6,726 bases of DNA, from positions 1 to 6,726 of the forward strand of contig DAOWEV010000206.1 of the NCBI GenBank assembly GCA_030638325.1, written 5' to 3'. The stretch is from Bacteroidales bacterium (GTDB lineage Bacteria; Bacteroidota; Bacteroidia; Bacteroidales; JAGOPY01). Shown here piece after piece: positions 1 to 6,412 of the stretch; the stretch's first letter is position 1; every line of letters starts with the position of its first letter. A program made the position numbers and the translations under genes. Under the pieces are notes generated by a model that did no database searches, was not told the origin of the DNA, and saw only the letters and a list, made by a program, of their open reading frames with translations.

Positions 1-135
1 CCAAGTTGAATTTTAATTTTTTGTGTATATTTAGCCCTTTAAATGGGTTAATGACGGAATACAATAAAGATAATGAAGGAGTTAAGAAACATTAAGTCGA
101 AAGGGGGAAAAGGGGTCTGTTTTCCAATAATTAGA

Positions 136-153
136 CACCACATTTATGTGGTG
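136..153. repeat. Short palindrome CACCACAT-TT-ATGTGGTG
   Basis: Perfect 8-bp inverted repeat with two central bases (arms 136-143 and 146-153). It is one member of the palindrome cluster in the left flank. It resembles REP-type intergenic repeats, and the family assignment is by style only. Confidence 0.6.
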
Positions 154-165
154 GATATTATGAAT

Positions 166-194
166 TACAAAAAACAAACTAGGGCTTTAGCCCT
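166..194 (-). terminator. Possible intrinsic terminator, or REP palindrome
   Basis: AGGGCT (181-186) and AGCCCT (189-194) form a small GC-rich stem. Read on the minus strand the stem is followed by a T-rich tail (AGTTTGTTTTTTGTA, complement of 166-180). That fits Rho-independent termination of the minus-strand transcript about 375 bp beyond the kinase stop. The stem is short and its loop is tight. The 12-bp core GGGCTTTAGCCC (182-193) recurs as its reverse complement at 278-289, so it may instead be half of a REP-type pair. Confidence 0.3.
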
Positions 195-289
195 TGGATA
201 ATAAAACCTGCCTGTTTTTTGTTGACCATTCAAAATGCACATAAATATTAATAAACGACATGATCTTGTTTGTGTTTGGGCTAAAGCCC
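182..289. repeat. Inverted pair of a 12-bp REP-like palindrome
   Basis: GGGCTTTAGCCC at 182-193 and its reverse complement GGGCTAAAGCCC at 278-289 stand in opposite orientation with 84 bp between them. Each copy is itself a palindrome with a two-base centre. Two inverted REP units close together are the layout of REPIN/BIME elements, which RAYT transposases mobilise in other bacteria. The match here is structural; no family was confirmed. Confidence 0.5.
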
Positions 290-314
290 GGTTTATATTG
301 CCTAATCATATTAA

Positions 315-330
315 ACGGCATAAATGCCGT
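315..330. repeat. Short palindrome ACGGCAT-AA-ATGCCGT
   Basis: Perfect 7-bp inverted repeat with two central bases (arms 315-321 and 324-330). It belongs to the same left-flank cluster and has the same size and geometry as its neighbours, but an unrelated stem sequence. Confidence 0.55.
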
Positions 331-365
331 TCCTAATTATTTTGGTTTATTTCATTAACTTAAAT

Positions 366-386
366 CAGTCGTCAGTTATCAGTCGC
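366..386. repeat. Three tandem heptads (CAGTCGT/CAGTTAT/CAGTCGC)
   Basis: Three head-to-tail 7-bp units at 366-372, 373-379 and 380-386, all beginning CAGT. The last unit runs into the palindrome GTCGCAAATTGCGAC. The 7-bp period matches the longer heptad arrays in the two other gaps of this window, although the unit sequence differs. Confidence 0.5.
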
Positions 387-425
387 AAATTGCGACCTTA
401 AAGAAAAGATATCGCAAATTGCGAC
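382..425. repeat. Directly repeated palindrome TCGCAAATTGCGAC
   Basis: GTCGCAAATTGCGAC (382-396) is a perfect odd-length palindrome with 7-bp arms and one central base. The same sequence with only its first base changed recurs at 411-425, 29 bp further on in the same orientation. Two regularly spaced palindromes could be paired protein-binding sites or REP-type repeats. No adjacent regulator supports an operator role. Confidence 0.6.
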
Positions 426-438
426 ATCAAGTTAGGGT

Positions 439-465
439 GGCAGAAGAAAGCTGCCTTTTGCTTTT
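439..465 (+). terminator. Weak plus-strand terminator-like hairpin
   Basis: GGCAG (439-443) pairs with CTGCC (451-455) across a 7-base loop and is followed by TTTTGCTTTT (456-465). The shape is that of a small Rho-independent terminator on the plus strand. No plus-strand gene is visible upstream in the window, so it may be a leftover or chance. Confidence 0.25.
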
Positions 466-479
466 ACCGAGCACGGAGT

Positions 480-599
480 GTTAATGTTATCAAGTGTATC
501 ATCACACAAGAGGGCAGAATCAAAAGAATTGATGAATGGACATTTGATTATGAATATTTCATTAAAGATCATTTAGGAAGCGTAACAACTGCATATTCT
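480..599 (+). pseudogene. RHS/YD-repeat protein remnant
   Basis: On the plus strand, in the frame of codon 501-503, the translation contains ITQEGRIKRIDEW (501-539) followed by DYEYFIKDHLGSVTTAY (546-596). This resembles the RHS repeat-associated core of Bacteroidota proteins, where an EGRI-type stretch precedes Y-x-Y-F-x-K-D-H-L-G-N/S-x-R/T-x-x-Y. The frame is open further upstream, to at least 420, but I see no RHS-like residues before about 480 and no start codon that makes sense. After codon 597-599 the frame runs into the antisense of the kinase gene, and the resemblance stops. It is therefore a fragment of a much larger gene. RHS proteins are large surface or secreted toxin-delivery proteins, and nothing here could still do that. 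Its 3' end overlaps the last 10 or so codons of the opposing kinase gene. Confidence 0.6.
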
Positions 600-1210
600 T
601 TCGTGATCAGCAAATCTGCCATTGGTTTCAAGTCCTGCACCATCCGGTGTTCCTGCTCAAGAACCGCCATCCGGTATTCGTTCCGGGGTTCTTTGCCGCG
701 TACTGCCTGTGCTTTTTTGGTGTCATGATAGGTAAGTTCAATAAACACCCGCAGGTCGACACCTTCGGTTTTGATGGCATATAATCCGTCAATGATAAGC
801 ATGTCAATGCCATTAAAGTCTGTTGTAAGAGCATCTACCTGTTCGGTTATTAGATCAACGCATGGCATGGTGGATACACGATTGTTCTTAAAGTCGTCAA
901 TATTTTTATAGATCGTATCCCAATCGTATTCATCATAACCCACAGCATTTTCTATTCCATGTTTTTTTCTCCATTCAGTTCTTTCCAAAGGAAGGATGCG
1001 GTAATAATTGTCAATGTGGATAGGTTTTGCCATAATGCCGTATTTCCGAAGTCCTCTGGCAATGACATGGGCCAGCTCCGTCTTTCCCGATCCGGATTCT
1101 CCCGATATGGCCACCATGTATTTTGTTTTTTTGTTTTTCAGGATCTCCCGGATGATCTCTTCGCCGGCTTGCCGGTGCTTTTCTGTGATAAGTAATACGT
1201 CTCCCAACAT
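569..1210 (-). CDS. P-loop kinase, uridine kinase/phosphoribulokinase-like
   Basis: A 213-residue soluble protein with the landmarks of the uridine kinase/PRK-like P-loop kinases. The Walker A loop GESGSGKT lies at residues 37-44. IDNYY at 66-70 corresponds to the DxFY segment that carries the catalytic aspartate of uridine kinase. DEYDWD at 93-98 is comparable to the HPDAFD region. A Walker B-like strand DMLIIDGLYAI lies at 136-146, and an Arg-rich lid-like stretch at about 169-190 (VRGKEPRNEYR). Members phosphorylate uridine, ribulose 5-phosphate, pantothenate, glycerate or sugars; the substrate cannot be read from the sequence. The start is the ATG at 1210, only 4 bp after the stop of the GH65 fusion gene, with no Shine-Dalgarno sequence, so the two are almost certainly co-transcribed and may be translationally coupled. 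That context suggests a sugar or nucleoside substrate linked to alpha-glucoside use, for example the sugar released by the phosphorylase (inference). The last 10 or so codons overlap an RHS-like relic on the other strand, so the C-terminal tail may not be original. Confidence 0.85.
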   Translation of the reverse strand: MLGDVLLITEKHRQAGEEIIREILKNKKTKYMVAISGESGSGKTELAHVIARGLRKYGIMAKPIHIDNYYRILPLERTEWRKKHGIENAVGYDEYDWDTIYKNIDDFKNNRVSTMPCVDLITEQVDALTTDFNGIDMLIIDGLYAIKTEGVDLRVFIELTYHDTKKAQAVRGKEPRNEYRMAVLEQEHRMVQDLKPMADLLITKEYAVVTLPK

Positions 1211-1214
1211 AATT

Positions 1215-4200
1215 CTACAAGTTTTTAATAGTATACAACTCTCCTGTGATTAAGGTGTTCTCAACTCCATTGACCTCTATCCTGATATTTTTCTTCTCAC
1301 TGCTCGTTACCTTTATTCTCAATATATTTTGTTTTATCTCACATTCGTATTCATCTCCCTGAAAGCTAAACCCGAAGCTTATCCTCCGCCAGTGCTGCGG
1401 AAGATCAGGATTGAGCTTTACTACATCTGTTCTCAGGTTGAGGCCGGCATAAGCGGTCAGGGCCACCCATATCGTTCCTGCCATGACCCCTGCATGTATC
1501 CCTTCACCGGTGGTCCCTCCCTGGATATCCTGGTAATCACTTGTGAGGGCATCATGGTACAACTCCCAACTGAGCTGTTTTTCACCTGCGAGGAGGGCCA
1601 GCCTGGCATGCACAACCCTGCTCAGTGTCGATCCATGGGAAGTTCTTGCGAGGTAATAATCCAGGTTTTTCCTGAAGTAAGCTGCCGGCATTTTGTACCC
1701 CAGTCTTTGCAGCATACGATCAACTTCTTCCTTGTCCAGGTTATAGAAAGTCATGAGCGTATCCGCCTGTTTGGCTACCTTATATTCATCTGTGGATTTC
1801 CCTTCTGCCTTGAGTAACCTGTCCATCCGGTAAATATTACCGTATTTCTTCCGGTAGGCATTCCAGTCAAGCTCTTTCAGGGTAAAATATCCATCATATT
1901 GAGATAGAATACCCTCATTGGAAATGATTAGGTTTAGATGCTTCATGATATCCTTCCACGACTCCAGTTCATTTTCCGTAAGCTCAATTTTTGACAGTAC
2001 TGCTATGCCCGATTCGGTTGAGATCGTTGAAAGTAATTTAAAAGCATGTTCCAAAGCCCAGGCTACCATCAGGTTGGTGTAGGCATTGTCTTTTAATCCT
2101 CCTGTTTCAGCACTCGGATACTTTTCGTGAAATTCATCCGGTCCCATTACCTTGTCGATGGAATATCGTCCGGTTGTTTTATTCAGGGTACATTTCCCGG
2201 CCCAGAACCGGCAGATTTCCAGGAACATCTCCATCCCATATGCCTCGATGAATTCCAGGTCACCGGTGATATGATAGTAGTCCCAGATATTGTATGCGAT
2301 AGCCAGCGAAACATGACGCTGCAGGGAACTGAAATCAGCTCCCCATTTACCGGAGACCGGGTTCAGGTGCAGGACCTGTGTTTCTTCCCTGCCGCTGCTG
2401 CCACTTTGCCAGGGAAACATGACGCCCCTGTACCCATACTCACGTGCATATTTACGCGCATTGTCTAATCGGAAATACCGGTACATCAGCACCGACCTCG
2501 CAGTCTCTTTGAAATGAATATCATAAAACGGCAGGATGAATAACTCATCCCAGAATATATGCCCCCGGTATGCTTCTCCATGCAGCCCCCTGGCCGGGAT
2601 CCCAAAATCGATCCGGGCGTTGTGGGGAGACGTTGTCACCATGAGATGATATAAGTGCAAACGCAAAAGCTTCTGAGCCAGCCGGTCACCTTCCAGCCTG
2701 ATATCTATCTTATCCCAGATCTCTTCCCACTTTTGCTCTGAGAGACTGTACACCTCCTTAAAAGTCTTGTATCCTTTAATGGAATTTCTGGCCGCTAAGA
2801 GCGGCTCATTAATTTCAGGATCATTCGAATGTTGGAGTCCTGTTATTTTATGAATAGTCAGGGTATCTTCCTGGTCAACTGCTGTTTTGAATGATGATTC
2901 GACCCGGCCATTGGAATGTTCAGAGTGAAAATCAACCTCTTTTTCTGCTCCGTTCACATCCACCCGGATCACCGATGATGCGGCAATATCAATCCTGGAT
3001 TGTGTGGTCCGGACAACCAAAAACTGTGTATTCTCCTTACTTCCCTGATCAACAGCTTCCAGGTGCCTTTGGTCAAGTTGCTGATATCGCTCCACACCCG
3101 CATTGATATGATCACCATGCAATCCGCATTTCACTGTGATCTTGCCGGAGTAGTTCAAAGGGGTAATGGAATATTCCATGGCTGCAAGGTGGGGGTTCTG
3201 CATGCTAACTATTCGCTTCGATTTGATACGGGTTTCGCGGCCCATATCGTCCCTGATTATAAGCTTTCGATGAAGCACACCATTTCTGAAGTCGAGCCTT
3301 CTTTGAATGAAGAGAATTTTCACTTTATTGATGTCAAGCCAGTCACTGTCTCCAATCCTGAAGTTAACTGGCAGCCAGTTTATCACATTTACAAAATCCT
3401 CATTTTCAATGCCCCGGTCTGCAACTTCTGATACCAGCCGGTTGTACACCCCTGCCATATAGGTGCCCGGATAGTTCACCTTCCCGGCACAGGATTCTTC
3501 CATGGCTCCCCTGGTTCCAAAGTATCCGTTCCCGACAGTTAGTAATGATTCCCGGTTTTTTTCCTTGTCAGGATCATAATCATGATATGTGATGGACCAG
3601 CTATCCTCAAAAATCCCCTTTTTGAACCAGGCTTTAATACCCTTGAATCCAATTTCTTCAATATCGCTGACAACCAGGTCCGCGCCATTGGCTGATAACT
3701 CCCGGTGATTATTTTCGCGTGCTATCCCAATCACCAGCCCGAAGTTTCCCTTTTTTCCTGCCTGAACACCTGAAACGGCATCTTCAACCACAACGGTCCT
3801 GTCGTATTTCACTCCAAGGTTGTCAGCGGCTCTTGTGAAGATATCCGGTTCCGGTTTCCCTTTCAGTCCGAGTTTTGCGGAGACTATGCCATCCACACGG
3901 GTTTCCATCAGATCCAGCAGGCCGGCAGCATTTAGAACAACTTCACAATTCTTTGAAGAGGAAGCCACCCCCACCTTTATTCCTTTTTCTTTTAACTTCC
4001 GGATCAACGCCACAGTGGATTCATAAACCTCCACACCCTGTTTTTTCAGGGTAGTGTTAAACACCAGGTTTTTACGATTTCCAATGCCGCAGATGGTTTC
4101 ATCTTCAATCGTGTCATCCGGCCCTCCGTATGGAATTTCTATGTCTCTTGATTCCAGGAATGATCTCACCCCTTCGTAGCGGGGCTTGCCATCCACGTAC

Positions 4201-4379
4201 TGAAGGTAATCATGTTCATGGGTAAATTCACGAAAAGGCTCATTGTATTTCTTTTCTCTCTCCCTGAGGTACTGATCGAACATATTTTTCCAGGCAGCGC
4301 TGTGTACCAGGGCTGTTCTGGTGATCACCCCGTCGAGGTCGAAGATAACGGCATCAAAAACACGTGGAAACTTACCCAT
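1215..4379 (-). CDS. Beta-phosphoglucomutase-like HAD / GH65 phosphorylase fusion
   Basis: A 1054-residue two-enzyme fusion without a signal peptide. Residues 1-255 or so are a HAD domain of the beta-phosphoglucomutase type: nucleophile D14 and acid/base D16 in FDLDGV, H26 and W30 in HSAAWK, motif II ASSSKN (139-144), motif III K175 in GKPEPD, and motif IV E199-D200. Its cap is longer than in classic beta-PGM (DGKPRYEGV near 63-71, CGIGNRKN at 97-104). GH65 starts near residue 259. NGYFGTRGA (284-292) belongs to its N-terminal domain, and the (alpha/alpha)6 barrel carries HIFWDELFILPF (607-618), GPDEFHE (746-752) with E749 the likely general acid, KQAD (870-873) and RTSHGSTLS (912-920). GGTTGEGIHAG (954-964) is the phosphate-loop type of GH65 phosphorylases rather than of trehalose hydrolases. 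Expected chemistry: alpha-glucosyl disaccharide plus phosphate gives beta-glucose 1-phosphate, which the HAD half isomerises to glucose 6-phosphate. The substrate (maltose, trehalose, kojibiose, nigerose or other) cannot be decided. Adjacent HAD and GH65 genes in actinobacteria (Rv3400/Rv3401) are a comparable pairing. Confidence 0.9.
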   Translation of the reverse strand: MGKFPRVFDAVIFDLDGVITRTALVHSAAWKNMFDQYLREREKKYNEPFREFTHEHDYLQYVDGKPRYEGVRSFLESRDIEIPYGGPDDTIEDETICGIGNRKNLVFNTTLKKQGVEVYESTVALIRKLKEKGIKVGVASSSKNCEVVLNAAGLLDLMETRVDGIVSAKLGLKGKPEPDIFTRAADNLGVKYDRTVVVEDAVSGVQAGKKGNFGLVIGIARENNHRELSANGADLVVSDIEEIGFKGIKAWFKKGIFEDSWSITYHDYDPDKEKNRESLLTVGNGYFGTRGAMEESCAGKVNYPGTYMAGVYNRLVSEVADRGIENEDFVNVINWLPVNFRIGDSDWLDINKVKILFIQRRLDFRNGVLHRKLIIRDDMGRETRIKSKRIVSMQNPHLAAMEYSITPLNYSGKITVKCGLHGDHINAGVERYQQLDQRHLEAVDQGSKENTQFLVVRTTQSRIDIAASSVIRVDVNGAEKEVDFHSEHSNGRVESSFKTAVDQEDTLTIHKITGLQHSNDPEINEPLLAARNSIKGYKTFKEVYSLSEQKWEEIWDKIDIRLEGDRLAQKLLRLHLYHLMVTTSPHNARIDFGIPARGLHGEAYRGHIFWDELFILPFYDIHFKETARSVLMYRYFRLDNARKYAREYGYRGVMFPWQSGSSGREETQVLHLNPVSGKWGADFSSLQRHVSLAIAYNIWDYYHITGDLEFIEAYGMEMFLEICRFWAGKCTLNKTTGRYSIDKVMGPDEFHEKYPSAETGGLKDNAYTNLMVAWALEHAFKLLSTISTESGIAVLSKIELTENELESWKDIMKHLNLIISNEGILSQYDGYFTLKELDWNAYRKKYGNIYRMDRLLKAEGKSTDEYKVAKQADTLMTFYNLDKEEVDRMLQRLGYKMPAAYFRKNLDYYLARTSHGSTLSRVVHARLALLAGEKQLSWELYHDALTSDYQDIQGGTTGEGIHAGVMAGTIWVALTAYAGLNLRTDVVKLNPDLPQHWRRISFGFSFQGDEYECEIKQNILRIKVTSSEKKNIRIEVNGVENTLITGELYTIKNL

Positions 4380-4654
4380 TATAATTATGAATTAAATATA
4401 AAATAATACATTAGACATTCGATTAACGATTGTAGATTAACGATTAACGATTTCAGATTTTTTCTTCTATCGTTAACCTTCAATTTACAAGCGTTAATCA
4501 TTTTCTTTTCTACGCTATAGTCTATCAATCTGTCTTTAAGTTCATTTTTTACTCATAATGTTAAATAAACCAAAAATCTCAAATCGTTAATCTACAATCG
4601 TTAATCGTTAATCAATTTCCTTGCAGCCTTGTACTGCGTTAAAAATTAAAGAGA
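4380..4654. other. Intergenic gap filled by heptad inverted repeats
   Basis: The 275 bp between the GH13 stop and the GH65-fusion start contain no gene. The central 193 bp are dominated by arrays of a 7-bp unit in both orientations. I find no TAnnTTTG-type minus-strand promoter and no stem followed by a T tract in the minus direction. Read-through from GH13 into the fusion gene is possible, with the repeat forming a large structure in the mRNA. The fusion gene's ATG has an AT-rich leader with no Shine-Dalgarno sequence. Confidence 0.7.
4421..4613. repeat. Large heptad-built inverted repeat (GATTAAC family)
   Basis: The left array at 4421-4462 reads in six 7-bp steps: GATTAAC, GATTGTA, GATTAAC, GATTAAC, GATTTCA, GATTTTT. 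The right array at 4572-4613, read on the minus strand, is GATTAAC, GATTAAC, GATTGTA, GATTAAC, GATTTGA, GATTTTT. The two share a perfect 25-bp inverted match (4421-4445 against 4582-4606), separated by 136 bp. A degenerate third array in the right-hand orientation sits between them (4465-4499; units GATTAAC, GCTTGTA, AATTGAA, GGTTAAC, GATAGAA on the minus strand). The arms could pair in RNA or extrude in DNA. No transposase is nearby, so this is a non-coding repeat of unknown class. Confidence 0.85.
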
Positions 4655-6358
4655 TTAAAACGGTATCCACCGGTATTCATATCCTTTCAATTCCATTGAT
4701 TTCCCTTCGGTATTATTTTCACCGGAAGTGGCAAGACATTCCGGGATTTGTATTGTTATATCTTCATCTGAAAGATTATTAAGTATAAGTACCTGCTCAT
4801 TTTGATATTTCCGGATATAGCCCAATACATTATTCAATTGAATCCCTTCCATATCTGTTACGGTGATAAACTGAATATCCCCTCTGCCAAAGCATTTATA
4901 CTGCCTGCGCATTCTAATCAGCTTGCTGATACGTTGATAAACTTTAGCCTCAAAACTATCTGGATTTTGTAATTGATTTTCGACCTCTTTCCAGTCAATA
5001 CGTCCCCTTACGAGGAACCGTGTGTCGTCCTTGCCGGTCAGCCTGATCTGTTCCCTGTAGTAATTTTCATCATTCAGTCTTCCGAATTCATCCCCGTAAT
5101 AGATCACAGGTGTTCCCGGCAGGGTGAGCATAATGGAAAAAATCAGCCCGATCTTTCTGGGATCACGGTCCATCAACTCCGCCAGCCGGGCCGAGATGCC
5201 CTGTCCGAGACGGAAATCCCATTCGGGTTTTTTACAATAGTTATCATGTATGTATTTCCTGTCTTCTTCAGAGACATAAACCAGCTCAAGGCTCAATTCA
5301 TCATGCAGTCGGAGGAAAGTAAACCATTGGGTCCCTTCCGGAATATCCGGGGTAACATCTTTACTCAGGATATGGACTACGGGGTCTCTGCTCTCTGCTG
5401 CCAGCGCTTTGAACATCTGGGGCATCAGCGGAAAATGATAGCCGGCATGGCATTCGTCTCCATCCCCGAAATACTTCACCACCTCAATGGGTTGCTGGCA
5501 GGCTTCGGCTAATAAAAGGGTATTGGCCCTTACATAATCCAGGACAGCCCTGAAAAATTTGATTATGGTATGTGTCTGCAGCAGGTTTTCGCAGGCCGTG
5601 CCATCTTCTTTCCATAAATAAGGAATGGCATCGGCCCTGAACCCGTCTGCTCCTTGCTCAAGCCAGAACAGCAGGTTCCTTGACATGTCCAGCAGCACTT
5701 CCGGGTTGCGGTAATTCAAGTCCGGCTGGAAATCGAAAAAGCGGTGGAAAAAATATTCTTCTCCATCTTTTTTCCAGTTGCTTTCTTCGATACCATAAAA
5801 GATGATCCGGGCATCCTGGTATTTGTCCGTATCCTTATTCCAGATATAAAAATCCCGGTACGGGTTATCTTTTGATTTCCTGGATTCCAGGAACCATGGA
5901 TGCTTATCTGAAGTGTGATTTATGGCTATATCAAAGATGATCCTGATCCCGCGTTCATGCGCTTTTTCTAGGAAACTGCGGAATACTTCATGCTGCTGAT
6001 CTTTTCCTGCATTCTCATCCAATCCCAGTAGTCCCGGCCTGATCTTCCGGTAATCCCGCATGTCGAAGCCGGCGTCTTTCATCGGAGAATCCAGGATGGG
6101 CAACAACCACAGGCAATTCACCCCAAGCTCTGCAATGTAATCCAGCTTGTCTTCCAATCCTCGGAAATCTTTATTAAACAGGTCCACATATAAGGAATAT
6201 ACAATGGCGTCTTTGTACCATTCCTTCTCCTGATCTTTAAAATGCACCCTTTCTTTCAATCCACTTATCTCAGTGATAAAAGATTCCAGTAACTCCAGGT
6301 GGTTCTCACCATAGAGCTGATTCCAAATGGCATTCAGGACAGGTTTAATCGTATTCAT
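4655..6358 (-). CDS. GH13 alpha-glucosyltransferase/isomerase, trehalose-synthase-like
   Basis: A 567-residue alpha-amylase-family protein with every GH13 landmark: GVNCLWLLP (79-87), DIAINH (143-148), QPDLN (211-215), GFRADA with nucleophile D243, LLLAEA with acid/base E285, LRLHDE with transition-state stabiliser D353, and GTPVIYYGDE (415-424). WYKDAIVYSLYV at the barrel start, NHTSDKHPWF, CENLLQTH, YFGDGDECH and FHFPLMP-like YHFPLMP closely recall trehalose synthase (TreS; maltose to trehalose). The part after GDE differs: there is no RTPMQW motif, and the run LNDENYY ... DDTRFLVRGRIDW resembles the equivalent part of amylosucrases. A helical extension of about 45 residues precedes the barrel, also an amylosucrase-like trait. 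A small beta C-domain ends at WIPF. There is no signal peptide, so it should be cytoplasmic. It probably transfers or isomerises an alpha-glucosyl unit and supplies or reworks the substrate of the GH65 enzyme downstream. Hydrolysis cannot be excluded. The start is the ATG at 6358, behind an A/T-rich leader with no Shine-Dalgarno sequence. Confidence 0.85.
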   Translation of the reverse strand: MNTIKPVLNAIWNQLYGENHLELLESFITEISGLKERVHFKDQEKEWYKDAIVYSLYVDLFNKDFRGLEDKLDYIAELGVNCLWLLPILDSPMKDAGFDMRDYRKIRPGLLGLDENAGKDQQHEVFRSFLEKAHERGIRIIFDIAINHTSDKHPWFLESRKSKDNPYRDFYIWNKDTDKYQDARIIFYGIEESNWKKDGEEYFFHRFFDFQPDLNYRNPEVLLDMSRNLLFWLEQGADGFRADAIPYLWKEDGTACENLLQTHTIIKFFRAVLDYVRANTLLLAEACQQPIEVVKYFGDGDECHAGYHFPLMPQMFKALAAESRDPVVHILSKDVTPDIPEGTQWFTFLRLHDELSLELVYVSEEDRKYIHDNYCKKPEWDFRLGQGISARLAELMDRDPRKIGLIFSIMLTLPGTPVIYYGDEFGRLNDENYYREQIRLTGKDDTRFLVRGRIDWKEVENQLQNPDSFEAKVYQRISKLIRMRRQYKCFGRGDIQFITVTDMEGIQLNNVLGYIRKYQNEQVLILNNLSDEDITIQIPECLATSGENNTEGKSMELKGYEYRWIPF

Positions 6359-6412
6359 TTTATAAATTAAGTTTGGTAAATGGAATGTTGTTTAAGCAAT
6401 CATTAGAATATT

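Larger units (their letters stand above)
1..568. other. Gene-free left flank with palindrome cluster
   Basis: No intact gene is visible here. The stretch is AT-rich. It carries a weak hairpin (TTAGCCC at 31-37 pairing with GGGTTAA at 45-51), a purine-rich run around 97-117, a series of short palindromes between 136 and 425, a three-copy 7-bp repeat, a small hairpin with a T-rich tail at 439-465, and a plus-strand RHS relic from about 480. The palindromes recall the REP-like intergenic repeats of Bacteroidota, which in some genomes depend on a Y1/RAYT transposase, but no such transposase is encoded here. The region lies downstream of the three minus-strand genes, so it should contain the 3' end of their transcript. 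Confidence 0.7.

Noticed and set aside
1..568. A complete plus-strand gene upstream of the RHS relic
   Set aside because: The frame stays open for some distance before 480, but it passes through palindromes and a terminator-like hairpin and shows no RHS or other domain residues.
1329..1817. Plus-strand open frame of 162 codons
   Set aside because: Antisense to the conserved GH65 C-terminal part; no domain-like composition and no start signal, so it is a shadow frame.
3000..3431. Plus-strand open frame of 143 codons (with a shorter overlapping frame at 2891-3106)
   Set aside because: Antisense to the GH65 N-terminal domain, which is continuous and in frame on the minus strand.
4421..4613. 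MITE or insertion-sequence remnant with terminal inverted repeats
   Set aside because: No flanking target-site duplication is evident, no transposase fragment lies between the arms, and the arms are built from tandem heptads, unlike normal IS termini. Not excluded, but unsupported.
4421..4613. Rho-independent terminator between GH13 and the GH65 fusion
   Set aside because: The arms are AT-rich and 136 bp apart, and no T tract follows the inner or outer arm in the minus direction where it would be needed.
4973..5512. Plus-strand open frame of 179 codons
   Set aside because: It lies antisense inside the GH13 gene, whose catalytic motifs are all intact in the opposite frame. The translation is Pro/Cys/His-rich without recognisable motifs.
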